Shown here: positions 44,531 to 54,589 of the stretch, piece by piece | Layout of the letters: every line of letters begins with the position of its first letter | Numbering within the stretch: the stretch's first letter is position 1 | NCBI RefSeq assembly: GCF_000382325.1 | Contig: NZ_KB908059.1 | Span: 124,001-188,000, forward strand | Reading direction: 5' to 3' | DNA: 64,000 nucleotides | From: Woodsholea maritima DSM 17123 | Lineage (GTDB): Bacteria > Pseudomonadota > Alphaproteobacteria > Caulobacterales > Maricaulaceae | Made by a program: the position numbers and the translations under genes | The notes under the pieces: model-generated | The model's input: the letters and a program-made list of their open reading frames with translations, nothing else | What the model was told of the DNA's origin: nothing | Databases searched by the model: none

Positions 44531-44836
44531 CTAGCGCTCGATCACAATCCGTACGGCTTGAATGTCAGAAACCCCGGAAACCCGCACAAAGCGTTGGCGG
44601 GGAGCGACATAATCACGGGCTAGAACTTCGCCATTATCGGCACCAAGAATGCGCACATGATACCCCTCGCGCAGGGCCCCCAGACGTGGGTGAGTCGCAG
44701 CAAGCGCAATCGTAAGTGTGTGATCGTCTTGCCATTGGGCGGCCAAAATTTCAGGGCTAGAAAAAATAATATCCGCCGGTGCGGTGGGGGTGCTGATCGC
44801 GCCAAGCGTCAGGGATAAAGCCAAAGCGGTAAGCAT
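44531..44836 (-). CDS. Small exported protein of unknown function
   Basis: 101 residues. A signal peptide (about 1-21, LTALALSLTLGAISTPTAPA) is followed by a compact strand-rich domain: IIFSSPEILAAQWQDDHTLT, GYHVRILGADNGEVLARDY, VRVSGVSDIQAVRIVIE. No family recognised. Start ATG 44836 with GGAG nine bases upstream; a TTG two codons earlier is in frame. It is divergent from the chemoreceptor gene at 44987. Confidence 0.7.
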   Translation of the reverse strand: MLTALALSLTLGAISTPTAPADIIFSSPEILAAQWQDDHTLTIALAATHPRLGALREGYHVRILGADNGEVLARDYVAPRQRFVRVSGVSDIQAVRIVIER

Positions 44837-44986
44837 TATCAAGAACTCCGTTAAATGCGTTCAATTTTGAAACGCGTGTTGTGCTGATTAAGATTTTAGC
44901 AAGCTTTACGCCAGGGCGCATATCAGCAAGCAGTCATTAACAGAAGTGATGGCTCAACTAGTAATGGTTTGGCGGAGAACTCCCTC

Positions 44987-47332
44987 ATGAAACAGACGCT
45001 TCTGTTTAAATTATCTCTTGTGTTTTTGGCGCTGTTGGTGTGTGCCGTCATGGTCTCAGCGGGCTCATATATCTTAACCGGGCAGGTGGCGAAGGCTGGT
45101 TCAGATGTTGGCTATGTCTACACTCCGATGGCGGACGCAGCGATGGAGCTGCGAATTTCGGCGGGTGAAGCTGACCGCATGGTAAAAGATAGCGAAGCGG
45201 GCAATTCCCATGACTGGAGTGAGATTCAAAGCGCGATTGATGAAGCCCGCCAATTCGGCCAAGTCATCTTAAATGGCGGCGTGATTGATGGAGAGCACTT
45301 CGTCGCCACCCAGTCCAGCCAGGTGCGCAATGCGATTACGGGTGTTCTTGACCAGCTCAATAACTTTGAGACCGCTGCTCAACAGCGCTTTAACGCGGTT
45401 TCCATTGATGAATCCGCGGGATCGGCGGCCGATATCGCCTTTGATGAAGCCTATGATGTATCATTAGAGATCATCGCACAGATTTATGACCTGCCGGGTG
45501 TGAGTGACAACAGCCGTGTGCAAAATTATTTGGCCGATGCGCGCTTTGAAATTGCCAATGCGCACCTGTTTACCGAAGAGGTGCTAGGCGGCGATGAGGG
45601 TGAAAGTATTGATGCCGTGCGTGAAGGGTTTGCAAATTCTTCGGCGGCTTTGCGTGCCATTATTCAAGGGGCAGGTCCACTAAATGGTCTGCCTGAAGAG
45701 GCGGCACAACATATCGACAATCTTGGGGTTTTGGCCCTTCAGCGCTATCAGGCCATGTTAGGGCGCAATTCTCAACTGGCCCAGACGCACCAGGCCTATG
45801 TGCGTTCTATCGAAGCGTTAGACCAAAGCGCAGCGCAGGCCGAAGAGTATGTCATAGCGGATATGGAAGCGGCGCTTGCTCACCTTCAAGCGAGTAAAGC
45901 GACGGCGACCTGGGTGATCTTAATTGGGATGGCCTTGTTTATGATAGCCATGGGGGTCGGGTTCTGGTTTGCGCGCCATTTGGTGGTCGTTCCGGTACGC
46001 CAAACGACGGACATCGCCCTGCGCTTATCCAATGGTGCCATTGATGATCAGGTGCGTGCCCATAACCGCAAGGATGAAATTGGCGATCTGTTGCGGGCCT
46101 TGGAAAATTTCCGTCAGAAGCTGCAATTGCAACGCGAAATGGAAGCGGAAAAAGTCACGCGTGACCATGAAGAATGGGCGCGCCAGGCTAAATTACGCGA
46201 CTTGGTGGACCAGTTCCGCTTACGTATTGGTGATGTGGTGAAATCGGTCGCCGATGAAGTGTTGCGCATGGAAAATGTCGCACGCCGGTCTAAGGACACC
46301 ATTGGCCAGGCCACGAAAGATGTTCAAAGCTCTGATCAGGCTTCTAGCCGGGCGTCTGAGGCGGTGTCCGCTGTTTCTGCGGCGGCACAAGAGCTTGTCG
46401 CGTCCATTTCGGAAATTGGCCACCAAACAAATTCGGCGCAAAGCGTTGTGCATTCTGCGGTGGAAGTCGCCAGTAAAACCGATGCTCAGGTGCGAACCCT
46501 GACCGAAGCCGCGACGCGGATCACCGAAGTGGTGGATTTGATCAATGACATCTCTAACCAGACCAATCTGCTGGCCCTGAACGCCACGATTGAGGCTGCG
46601 CGGGCCGGTGAAGCGGGCAAAGGCTTTGCGGTGGTCGCTGAAGAGGTAAAACGCCTGGCCGAGCAGACCGCCCAGGCCACGGGGGATATCGCTTCACAAG
46701 TCAGCGCCGTTCAGTCCTCTTCGGAGGCTTCGGTGAAGGCGCTGGCCGAAATCGCCCAAGCCATCAACAAAGTAACTGAGATTTCCAGCGGGATCGCCGG
46801 AGCGGTTGAACAACAAACCTCTGTAACTCAGGAAATATCACAATCCATCACCACAGCGGCGGATGGGGCACGCGCGTCTGCCGAAGCGGTGGGCCGGGTC
46901 AGTCGATCCATGGATGAAACGGTGGAGCAAGCCGATCAAGTCTATGCGGTCTCCCAGGCCATTGCCGCGTCAAAAACAGCTTTGGAGCACGCGATTGATG
47001 AATTTATCTCCGTGATCAATGGCGATCTAACAGAGCGTCGGCGCGACCCACGCATTGCGGGCCGGGCCGTGACCATCATCCTTAACAATGGAAAAACCAT
47101 TGATGGCTTTGCCTTGGATGTTAGTGCCGGCGGGATGAAGCTAGCCAAACTGGCAGAGATCGAAGGGCAGCAAGGCTTCACCGTACGTCTACCTGATGGT
47201 CAAACTGTCAAAGGCAAATTGGTCCGCCGGGATGAAGATGGCTTTGGCGTTGAGTTTGCCTCTCGCGTGACGCTGCACAATCAAGGCGGTGCCAGTAATG
47301 TAACGCCGCTGAAAAAGCCTAAGGCCGCGTAG
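44987..47332 (+). CDS. Methyl-accepting chemotaxis protein fused to a C-terminal PilZ domain
   Basis: 781 residues. Order: TM1 (about 7-28), an all-helical periplasmic sensor of about 275 residues, TM2 (about 306-328), HAMP (about 330-385), a signalling domain with the conserved tip [20 protein letters not shown] and [20 protein letters not shown] near 518-560, and a PilZ domain from about 683. PilZ keeps both c-di-GMP motifs: RRDPR (RxxxR) and DVSAGG (DxSxxG). It should couple c-di-GMP level to chemotaxis signalling. The ATG 44987 follows GGCGGAG. The outer-membrane protein gene starts 12 bases after its stop. Confidence 0.94.
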   Translation: MKQTLLFKLSLVFLALLVCAVMVSAGSYILTGQVAKAGSDVGYVYTPMADAAMELRISAGEADRMVKDSEAGNSHDWSEIQSAIDEARQFGQVILNGGVIDGEHFVATQSSQVRNAITGVLDQLNNFETAAQQRFNAVSIDESAGSAADIAFDEAYDVSLEIIAQIYDLPGVSDNSRVQNYLADARFEIANAHLFTEEVLGGDEGESIDAVREGFANSSAALRAIIQGAGPLNGLPEEAAQHIDNLGVLALQRYQAMLGRNSQLAQTHQAYVRSIEALDQSAAQAEEYVIADMEAALAHLQASKATATWVILIGMALFMIAMGVGFWFARHLVVVPVRQTTDIALRLSNGAIDDQVRAHNRKDEIGDLLRALENFRQKLQLQREMEAEKVTRDHEEWARQAKLRDLVDQFRLRIGDVVKSVADEVLRMENVARRSKDTIGQATKDVQSSDQASSRASEAVSAVSAAAQELVASISEIGHQTNSAQSVVHSAVEVASKTDAQVRTLTEAATRITEVVDLINDISNQTNLLALNATIEAARAGEAGKGFAVVAEEVKRLAEQTAQATGDIASQVSAVQSSSEASVKALAEIAQAINKVTEISSGIAGAVEQQTSVTQEISQSITTAADGARASAEAVGRVSRSMDETVEQADQVYAVSQAIAASKTALEHAIDEFISVINGDLTERRRDPRIAGRAVTIILNNGKTIDGFALDVSAGGMKLAKLAEIEGQQGFTVRLPDGQTVKGKLVRRDEDGFGVEFASRVTLHNQGGASNVTPLKKPKAA

Positions 47333-47344
47333 GTGTGTGTGACG

Positions 47345-48439
47345 ATGACCCTCCAACGCTCTCAAACGCTCGGTCTTACCCTTGCCTTACTAACAAGCTT
47401 AACCTTATCAGGCGGCGCGCTTGCCACTCCCATCACCTGGCATGTTGAAAGCGCGGGCGAAGCCCAAGGCGTCCTGCCGGTCAAAAATGGCGAGGATAAT
47501 GTCTGGGTTTGGGAAAGCACGATTGAAACCGCGATTGTGGCCGGGCTCAGCGAGCATTGGGCCGTGGCCACGGAGATTATCTTAGAACCGGTTGTGGATG
47601 GCGATGGCACCAGTTTTTCTCAAGAAGGCGTTTATATCGGAGTTTTAGAGCTGACCTATTCGCAGGCCAATTGGACGATTGCGGCGGGTAAAATCGGGCC
47701 GAATTTTGCCACGGCCTGGGATATAACACCGGGCATTTTTGGCATGGAATTGGCCGAAGAGTATGAAGTTGCCGAGCAGATCGGCGTACGCACAGACGTT
47801 CTGTTACCCAGTTTTGAGGCGCAGCCCTGGGACGAGGTGGTGGTATCTGGCGCGCTGTTTATGGAGGATACCACTGTTTTATCGCGGTCCATTTTGCGTG
47901 ATCGGGGCCGGGTACGCGAAAACGATGGCGGGCCGGGTAATACCGGATCCTTGGAATCTTATGCCTTTGCGCTCGACATGTATGACATGCTGGCTGAGGG
48001 CATACATTTTCACGTCAGTCATCGTCGGCTCGCCCAGGCCCATGATATGGCCCACCCTGATGATGCTACCGCCGCCGCGATAAATTGGCATCATGAAGGC
48101 GAGTGGGCGTTCACCCCGTCCATCAATCTAGAACATATCTGGTATGATAACCCGCAAGGCGCGGCCGGTGATGGCGACAGCACCACGATGGGCGTGGTGG
48201 TAGAGCGTGGGCGTTGGCGCGCGGGGGCCGTCTATTCACGTACGGCGTATCGTTGGCACACCCATTCAGATTACCAGCGCCTGCGAGAGATTGCGGTTGG
48301 GTATAGCCTCACCCCATCTCTCAGCGTGGATCTGGCTTATAAACAGCAAGCCAATAAGGGCGAGGACAAGCAAGACTTCTTAGGTATTTTGATCGCCGCA
48401 GATCTGGTTCATATCTGGCGCGGGGGTGAGGGGGATTAA
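47345..48439 (+). CDS. Predicted outer-membrane beta-barrel protein, unknown
   Basis: 364 residues with a signal peptide (about 1-28, SQTLGLTLALLTSLTLSGGA). The mature part alternates amphipathic strands and tight turns, typical of a porin-like barrel (VWVWESTIETAIVAGLSEHW, ANWTIAAGKIGPNFATAWDI, TTMGVVVERGRWRAGAVYSR). It ends LVHIWRGGEGD rather than with the usual terminal aromatic residue, so barrel assignment is inference. Not recognised as a known porin. Twelve bases separate it from the MCP-PilZ gene, so it is probably co-expressed. It overlaps the convergent acyltransferase gene by four bases. Confidence 0.72.
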   Translation: MTLQRSQTLGLTLALLTSLTLSGGALATPITWHVESAGEAQGVLPVKNGEDNVWVWESTIETAIVAGLSEHWAVATEIILEPVVDGDGTSFSQEGVYIGVLELTYSQANWTIAAGKIGPNFATAWDITPGIFGMELAEEYEVAEQIGVRTDVLLPSFEAQPWDEVVVSGALFMEDTTVLSRSILRDRGRVRENDGGPGNTGSLESYAFALDMYDMLAEGIHFHVSHRRLAQAHDMAHPDDATAAAINWHHEGEWAFTPSINLEHIWYDNPQGAAGDGDSTTMGVVVERGRWRAGAVYSRTAYRWHTHSDYQRLREIAVGYSLTPSLSVDLAYKQQANKGEDKQDFLGILIAADLVHIWRGGEGD

Positions 48440-49575
48440 CCCTTCGTGGTTACCGCGCGATGGCGCGACTGGGATGCGATCCAGCGCCCCATCCAGCCGC
48501 TATCGCTTTTCAGGCCCAGCGTAATCAACGCTAAAGGACCGCCCACCCATTGGGCCAATATTTGCGCGAGGATGGGCGCAAAAAGGCCAGCGCTGAGCCC
48601 GATGGCCAAGGCCGCATAATCCCCCGGGCGGCCTGTGAAATCATAAACGAAGATCACGCCCTGTATCGCGAACCAGTGATAGAGATAGATCGCGAAGGAA
48701 TAGCGCCCCAGCGTACTCATCACCGGGACTGAACCGCGTAGGCCCAGTAAAGCCCCAGCCCCGATCAAGCCGAGCCCTAAAGCGAACGGCCCGCGCCGGA
48801 CAGCTTCGAACAAGGGATCATGCAGGATCTGGCTGATATGGATGGCCCATAATAGGCTGGCGACAATCGCGGCGGTAAAAATTACGCGGTGGCTTAAATG
48901 CTGGCGCAAACGCCAGATCAAAATACCCCCAAAGAAATAGGGCGCCAAATAAAGCGCGCGCCCGAGAGAGAGAAAATTGACCTCCTCTAAAACCCCCGTC
49001 GCGTAAAAGGCGCAGGCCATAACCCAAACCCCCAGCATCAAAACGCTGTTAAAGGCCTTCGATTGGGTATCAATAATGGCCGCGATTAAAAACAGGACCA
49101 GCAGGGCCTGAATGAACCAGAACTGGGCATAGCCAAAGACATAAATGGTCCAGAACTGCGTAAGGGGCATGCCAAAAGCCCCGCCCAGAACCGTGCTGGC
49201 CCCGGCAAACAAGGTTGCGGCGAAGGCAAAGGGCAGCGCCAGGCGGCGCGCCTTGGATGACACGAAGCTACCTAAGCCTTGCGGACGGGCTGGACGCCAT
49301 GCATAAACAAATCCTGCCAGCATCGCAAACAGCGGCATGCGCAGGGGCATGAAGACTGCATTGAATTGATTGAAGATGTGATCATCGGCCAGGCGCAGCC
49401 CCATATCCGGCGTATCACCGACCACATGCAGCATCACCAACAGGACGCAGGCGATCCCTTTTAGGGCGTTGATCCCTTGATCGGTCCCGGCGGGGCGCTC
49501 AAACGCATGAATCGGGGCTGCTTCAAACGGACCCGCGGTCGCGCTGCTGGCGCTGGTTGTGTCATTATGAGCCAT
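48436..49575 (-). CDS. Acyltransferase-3 family membrane protein
   Basis: 379 residues with about ten membrane helices. The family start with its conserved His is GINALKGIACVLLVMLHVVG, followed by FMPLRMPLFAMLAGFVYAWR with the Arg in the second helix. Such enzymes (OpgC/OafA type) acylate sugars of LPS, glucans or exopolysaccharide at the inner membrane. The substrate is unknown. ATG 49575 follows GGGGG; an upstream in-frame start at 49614 would add 13 residues with no homology. Confidence 0.85.
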   Translation of the reverse strand: MAHNDTTSASSATAGPFEAAPIHAFERPAGTDQGINALKGIACVLLVMLHVVGDTPDMGLRLADDHIFNQFNAVFMPLRMPLFAMLAGFVYAWRPARPQGLGSFVSSKARRLALPFAFAATLFAGASTVLGGAFGMPLTQFWTIYVFGYAQFWFIQALLVLFLIAAIIDTQSKAFNSVLMLGVWVMACAFYATGVLEEVNFLSLGRALYLAPYFFGGILIWRLRQHLSHRVIFTAAIVASLLWAIHISQILHDPLFEAVRRGPFALGLGLIGAGALLGLRGSVPVMSTLGRYSFAIYLYHWFAIQGVIFVYDFTGRPGDYAALAIGLSAGLFAPILAQILAQWVGGPLALITLGLKSDSGWMGRWIASQSRHRAVTTKG

Positions 49576-49629
49576 GAAGATACCCCCATCATTCGATATC
49601 TCCATGGCTCGCAAGGCTTACGCCAAACT

Positions 49630-50772
49630 TTAAAGTTCCGTTAACCCTGTTTCCAGGTCAGCCCACAAATCCTCAACATCTTCAAGGCCTACGGATAATC
49701 GGACCAAGGCACCTTCACTGTGCCAGGGTGTCGCCGTGCGCACCAGCTGAATATCGAGGGGCAGGGCCAGGCTCTCAAATCCGCCCCACGAAAACCCAAT
49801 GCCAAAAAGGCTTAGGCTATCGACAAAGGCTTCGGCCTGTTTGGGGCTATAGCCCGCTAGGACGAAGCTGAAACAGCCAGACCCGCCCGTAAAATCGCGC
49901 TGATAAATCGCATGATCGGGATGGGTGGGGTGTGCCGGGTGCAGGATTTGACCCACTTTGGCATGGGCGTGAAGGCGCTCGGCCAGGATCATCGCGCTTT
50001 CGAAGGAGCGATCGAGACGTAGACCCAAGGTGCGCAGCCCACGAAGCACCAGATAGGCATCATCGGGCGAGACATGGCCGCCATAGGCGATTTCAACCGC
50101 TTTCAGACGTTCTGCGGCTTCCCCGCGTGCATTGACGGCCCCCATTAATAAATCGGAATGCCCGCCGGCATATTTGGTCAGCGATTGCGCGGCATAATCC
50201 ACACCCAAGTCCAGAGGGTTCAAAACAACGCCCGCACTCCAGGTGTCATCAATGATTGTGGGGACACCGGCCTTATGCGCGACTTGGGTGATGGCCGGAA
50301 TGTCTTGCAGCTCAAACGTCAAGGAGCCCGGCGATTCCAGCAAAATCGCGCTGGTTTTATCGGTGATCAGATCCGCAATGCCCGACCCGATGCGCGGATC
50401 ATAATAGCGTGTTGAAATGCCCAGGCGTTTCAGCTCTTGATCGCAGAATTTGCGTACAGGACCATAGACCGAATCGGTGACGAGAATCTCGCTATTGGCG
50501 CTCACACAGGCGTGAATGGCCAGAATAACACTGTACAAACCCGATGCTGCAAGTGCACAATGGTCGGAACCATAAAGGCTGGCGATGCCCGCGCGCAGTT
50601 CGCGATGAGGGCTGATGCCGCCCCGGCCATAATGCCGGCGCCGCCCATGGCTATGGTAAAGGTCATGGGATGTTGGCGCGAGCACCGTGGACGCACGCGA
50701 AATGGGCGGATTGACCAGGCCGTCTTCTTCAAACGGCCGGGCCATGTGAACAAAATGCGTATCGCGTTTCAT
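49630..50772 (-). CDS. metC: Cystathionine beta-lyase-like PLP enzyme
   Basis: Cys/Met-metabolism PLP-dependent family, 380 residues. Motifs: RRRHYGRGGISPHRELRAGI, ALAASGLYSVILAIHACV, DTWSAGVVLNPLDLGVDYAA and the PLP-Lys in QSLTKYAGGHSDLLMG. Closest in pattern to MetC beta-lyases that release homocysteine from cystathionine, though gamma-synthase-like members cannot be excluded. ATG 50772 is chosen; ATG 50784 has AAGG directly abutting it and so a poor distance. It is divergent from an amino-acid binding protein gene. Confidence 0.85.
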   Translation of the reverse strand: MKRDTHFVHMARPFEEDGLVNPPISRASTVLAPTSHDLYHSHGRRRHYGRGGISPHRELRAGIASLYGSDHCALAASGLYSVILAIHACVSANSEILVTDSVYGPVRKFCDQELKRLGISTRYYDPRIGSGIADLITDKTSAILLESPGSLTFELQDIPAITQVAHKAGVPTIIDDTWSAGVVLNPLDLGVDYAAQSLTKYAGGHSDLLMGAVNARGEAAERLKAVEIAYGGHVSPDDAYLVLRGLRTLGLRLDRSFESAMILAERLHAHAKVGQILHPAHPTHPDHAIYQRDFTGGSGCFSFVLAGYSPKQAEAFVDSLSLFGIGFSWGGFESLALPLDIQLVRTATPWHSEGALVRLSVGLEDVEDLWADLETGLTEL

Positions 50773-50847
50773 GCTTAGTAACATCCTTGATGTATAAGGG
50801 TGATATCGGTTCGGTGCGGGAAGGGGAGCGCCCCTATGGGAGTGAAT

Positions 50848-51900
50848 ATGATCACAGCTTGGCTCAATCCTAGCGCCTTGGTAAAGCGCGTGGCAGCCCT
50901 TGTGCTCACTTTTGTCACCGCCCAGACCCTTCCAGAGACAGATCGTGACCTTTCGGGCCTGGAAGCCATCCGTGAACGCGGTGTTTTGTTATGTGGCGTA
51001 GACGCGGGCCTTGCCGGATTTGCCAGTGAAGTGGACGGCGAATGGGTCGGTTTTGAGGCCGATCTGTGCCGGGCCTATGCTGCGGCCTTCCTGGGCAATC
51101 GCGACCGGGTGCGCTTTGTGCCTTTGACCACCACCGAGCGCTTTGACGCCTTGCGGGCGGGCGATGTGGATATGCTGCTGCGTAATACCAGCTGGACCTT
51201 GGCGCGCGATGCGCAGCTGGATGTCAATTTCGCCGGTATTTATTATTTCGATGGTCAGGGCTTTCTGGTTCCCACTGATTTGGGCGTCGCCAGCGCGCGC
51301 GAGTTGGATGGAGCGCGCATCTGCGTTCAGCCCAACACCACCCATGCGCGCAATCTGATGGATTATGCCACAACCCATGGCATCACTTTGGAGCCCGTAG
51401 AGGGCCAAACTGCACGCCAAACCCGTGAAATGTATGACAATGGCGAGTGTGATGCGCTGACCAGCGATATCTCCTCTCTGGCCGGTTTGCGTTTGGGCCT
51501 GACCAATCCTGATGCCCACGCCATTTTGCCTGATGCAATCTCCAAAGAACCCTTTGGCCCTGTGGTGCGCGATGGCGATGATGTTCTAGCCGATGCCACA
51601 CGGTGGGTACTCTATAGTTTGATCGCGGCTGAAGAATATGGCGTTACCCAAGCCAATGCGCGCGCCTTGTTAGAGCGCAGCCAGAACCCCGAAGTGCGCC
51701 GCCTGCTGGGCGCTGAAGGGGCTTTGGGCGAAAGCATGGGGCTGGATCAGCAATTTGCCTATCGCGCGATTGAGGCGGTGGGCAATTATGGCGAGCTGTT
51801 TGATCGCCATCTGGGCGAGACCTCACCGCTACAATTGCGCCGCGGCTTAAACGGGCTTTGGACCCAAGGGGGGCTAATGTTTGCGCCCCCGCTTGAATAG
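50848..51900 (+). CDS. Amino-acid ABC transporter periplasmic binding protein, orphan
   Basis: 350 residues, AapJ/BztA-like (general L-amino acid) solute-binding protein. A signal peptide (about 1-30) is followed by the two-lobe fold: VLLCGVDAGLAGFASEVDGE, WVGFEADLCRAYAAAFLGNR, RFDALRAGDVDMLLRNTSWT, DGARICVQPNTTHARNLMDY. Start ATG 50848 with GGGAGT five bases upstream. The usual permease and ATPase genes (aapQMP) are not adjacent. Between a metC-like and a cysK gene, it may serve sulphur amino acids, but this is inference from context only. Confidence 0.88.
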   Translation: MITAWLNPSALVKRVAALVLTFVTAQTLPETDRDLSGLEAIRERGVLLCGVDAGLAGFASEVDGEWVGFEADLCRAYAAAFLGNRDRVRFVPLTTTERFDALRAGDVDMLLRNTSWTLARDAQLDVNFAGIYYFDGQGFLVPTDLGVASARELDGARICVQPNTTHARNLMDYATTHGITLEPVEGQTARQTREMYDNGECDALTSDISSLAGLRLGLTNPDAHAILPDAISKEPFGPVVRDGDDVLADATRWVLYSLIAAEEYGVTQANARALLERSQNPEVRRLLGAEGALGESMGLDQQFAYRAIEAVGNYGELFDRHLGETSPLQLRRGLNGLWTQGGLMFAPPLE

Positions 51901-51907
51901 CGTCCAA

Positions 51908-52912
51908 TTAGGCCAGCCAGCTGGGGATGGGCAGGCCCTTTTCCTTCAGGAATTCAGGATTATAAAGCTTGGATTGATAGCGTGAGCCATGGTCACACAA
52001 TATGGTGACGATGGTGTGGCCAGGCCCCATTTTGCGCGCTAAACGAATGGCCCCGGCGATATTGACCCCGGCCGATCCGCCCAGGCACAGGCCTTCTTCC
52101 TGGATCAGATCAAACAGGATCGGTAAGGCTTCTTCATCGGGGATGCGGAAGGCTTCATCGACTTGAATGCCTTCCAGATTGCCGGTGATGCGGCCCTGAC
52201 CAATGCCTTCGGTGATGGAATTGCCTTCGGCCTTCAGTTCACCATGGGCGTAATAGCCATAGAGCGCCGCGCCGCCGGGATCCGCAATCCCGATAGTGAT
52301 GTCTTTATTGCGCTCTTTCAACGCCATGGAGACGCCCGCTAAAGTCCCGCCCGAGCCAACGGCGCAGATAAAGCCATCGACCTTGCCATCCAATTGGGTC
52401 CAGATCTCTGGCCCTGTGGTCTCATAATGGGCTTTACGATTGGCGGTATTATCAAATTGATTGGCCCAGATCGCGCCATGGGGCTCTTTGGCATTCAGCT
52501 CGGCGGCCAAAGTCCCGGAATAGCGCGCATAATGATTGGGATTAGCATAGGGCACGGCATCGACTTCAATCAGCTCAGCGCCAAGAAGCCGGATTGAATC
52601 GCGTTTTTCGCGCGATTGCGTGCGCGGAAAGACGATGACCGTTTTATAACCCAGCGCGCTGGCGACCAGCGCTAGACCAATACCGGTATTGCCGGCCGTC
52701 CCCTCAACGATGGTACCGCCGGGTTTCAGCGCGCCGGTGCGTTCCGCATCACGTATAATGCCCAGGGCTGCGCGGTCTTTGATTGAGCCGCCGGGATTAA
52801 GAAACTCCGCCTTACCCAGGATTGTACATCCGGTCAGTTCTGAAGCTTTTTTCAAATGAACCAGCGGGGTGTTGCCGATCAGATCAATGACGCTGTTGGC
52901 CGGTGCAGTCAT
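51908..52912 (-). CDS. cysK: Cysteine synthase A
   Basis: PLP enzyme making cysteine from O-acetylserine and sulfide. The 334 residues hold the PLP-Lys motif EFLNPGGSIKDRAALGII, the substrate loop GTAGNTGIGLALVA (TSGNTG in most CysK, here TAGNTG), VGSGGTLAGVSMALKE and GGSAGVNIAGAIRLA. The latter Ala replacement and extra length suggest the CysK/CBS-like subgroup; CBS activity cannot be ruled out. It ends seven bases from the convergent binding-protein gene and is read in the same direction as metC. Confidence 0.9.
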   Translation of the reverse strand: MTAPANSVIDLIGNTPLVHLKKASELTGCTILGKAEFLNPGGSIKDRAALGIIRDAERTGALKPGGTIVEGTAGNTGIGLALVASALGYKTVIVFPRTQSREKRDSIRLLGAELIEVDAVPYANPNHYARYSGTLAAELNAKEPHGAIWANQFDNTANRKAHYETTGPEIWTQLDGKVDGFICAVGSGGTLAGVSMALKERNKDITIGIADPGGAALYGYYAHGELKAEGNSITEGIGQGRITGNLEGIQVDEAFRIPDEEALPILFDLIQEEGLCLGGSAGVNIAGAIRLARKMGPGHTIVTILCDHGSRYQSKLYNPEFLKEKGLPIPSWLA

Positions 52913-53002
52913 GGCGGGGGTCCTTTTTTGACATTCCCCGCACCTTAAGAAGTTAGAAAACGTCGCACAAGTGAGGCTTCTTCAAAACGGTCGATAGTTT
53001 TT

Positions 53003-54439
53003 CTAAAGCGCTTGAAAAGCCTCCAGCGCGCGGTTGCGGGCTTCGCTATGATCGACGAGGGGCTTGGGATAGGTCTTACCCAGGGTGATCCCCGCCTTGA
53101 TCAGTGTATGCTGATCGGCTTGCCAGGGGGCAAAGATATATTTCGTGGGCAGATCTTTCAGCTCCGGCACCCATTGGCGAATATACGCCCCATCGGGGTC
53201 AAATTTTTCGCCCTGGGTGATGGGGTTGAAGATGCGGAAATAGGGGGCCGCATCCGCGCCGGAGCCCGCCACCCATTGCCAACTCGCGGCATTATTGGCG
53301 AGATCGGCATCAACCAGAGTATCCCAGAACCAGGCTTCACCCTCGCGCCAATCGATCAATAAATGCTTGATCAAGAAGGAGGCGACAATCATCCGCACCC
53401 GGTTATGCATCCATCCGGTATGCCACAACTCGCGCATGCCCGCATCCACAATCGGATAGCCGGTTTGGCCGCGCTGCCAAGCCTTCATACCCGCCTCATT
53501 TTTATGCCAGGGGAAGGCATTGAATTTCTCTTGATAGTTGGCTTCGGGGAAGGTCGGGAAGTGATAGAGGAGATTATAAGAAAATTCCCGCCAGGCGATT
53601 TCAGACAGGAAGGTCCAGGCCCCATCAGGTAAGCCTGCCTCGGCGAAATGATCCTGCACCGCCCACCAAATTTCGCGTGGGCTAATCTCCCCAAAGTGAA
53701 GATGCGGGGAAAGGCGTGATGTTCCCGGCTTGGCCGGCAGGTTACGCTCAGATTTATAGCGTGTTATGGCCTCATGAATAAATTGGCCTAATCGCCCATG
53801 AGCTGCGCTTGATCCCACCGTCCACGCCTCACGCATGCCGCCCGCCCAATCGGGCAATGTGGGCAACAGCTTGAAATCGGCTAAGGCGCAAGCATGGGCA
53901 GGCTTCGGTCCGTCTTTAGCCGCTTTAGATGGTCGTGGCAAAGGGCGTTCGGGTTCGTGCCCCGCTTTGATCGCTTTCCAGAACGGGGTGAAAACCCGAA
54001 ACGGGGTGCCGCTTTGGGTGGCGATGGTCCAGGGCTCAACAATCAAGCTAGCATTGAAGGATTGCACCTCCAGCCCGGCCTCTTTGAAATGGCTTTTCAG
54101 GGCGCTATCGCGTTCGCGCGCATAGGGCTCATAACAACGGTTCCAATAGATCGCCGCGTAGTCATCGGATGCTACGAGATCTTTCAAGACCAACTCACTA
54201 TGACCCGCAATCAGGTGCAAGGTGAGGCCAAGGTCAGCGAGGTCTTCACTTAAGGCCTTCAAACTGTGATGGAGCCACCAGCGGCTCGCCGCGCCGCGCG
54301 CCCAGGGGCCAGGGGCTTCGTCATCCAGGATATAAAGCGCGCTTATCGGCCCACCGCGCTCAAGCGCGGCCATCAAGGCCGGATTATCCGCGATCCTTAA
54401 ATCCTGACGAAACCAGACGAGGCTTGCTTTTTTGCTCAT
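53003..54439 (-). CDS. phrB: Deoxyribodipyrimidine photolyase
   Basis: Light-driven repair of cyclobutane pyrimidine dimers, class I. The 478 residues start [17 protein letters not shown] (antenna-binding domain), and the FAD-binding half contains [20 protein letters not shown], the catalytic region [39 protein letters not shown] and [20 protein letters not shown]. All indicate a photolyase rather than a cryptochrome. It has no SOS box upstream. It is divergent from kdsA. Confidence 0.95.
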   Translation of the reverse strand: MSKKASLVWFRQDLRIADNPALMAALERGGPISALYILDDEAPGPWARGAASRWWLHHSLKALSEDLADLGLTLHLIAGHSELVLKDLVASDDYAAIYWNRCYEPYARERDSALKSHFKEAGLEVQSFNASLIVEPWTIATQSGTPFRVFTPFWKAIKAGHEPERPLPRPSKAAKDGPKPAHACALADFKLLPTLPDWAGGMREAWTVGSSAAHGRLGQFIHEAITRYKSERNLPAKPGTSRLSPHLHFGEISPREIWWAVQDHFAEAGLPDGAWTFLSEIAWREFSYNLLYHFPTFPEANYQEKFNAFPWHKNEAGMKAWQRGQTGYPIVDAGMRELWHTGWMHNRVRMIVASFLIKHLLIDWREGEAWFWDTLVDADLANNAASWQWVAGSGADAAPYFRIFNPITQGEKFDPDGAYIRQWVPELKDLPTKYIFAPWQADQHTLIKAGITLGKTYPKPLVDHSEARNRALEAFQAL

Positions 54440-54589
54440 CGTTTGGGCCTTTCACTGATCAAGCGGATGACGGGGCGGGTGTTATGCAGTACTACGCCTA
54501 TGTCATGCAAATGGATCATGACAAGGATTGTGAATCCGCAGGCGCACCTTATTTTAGAGGTGAGCCCTAGACAAAGCCGGAGCCTGGAT

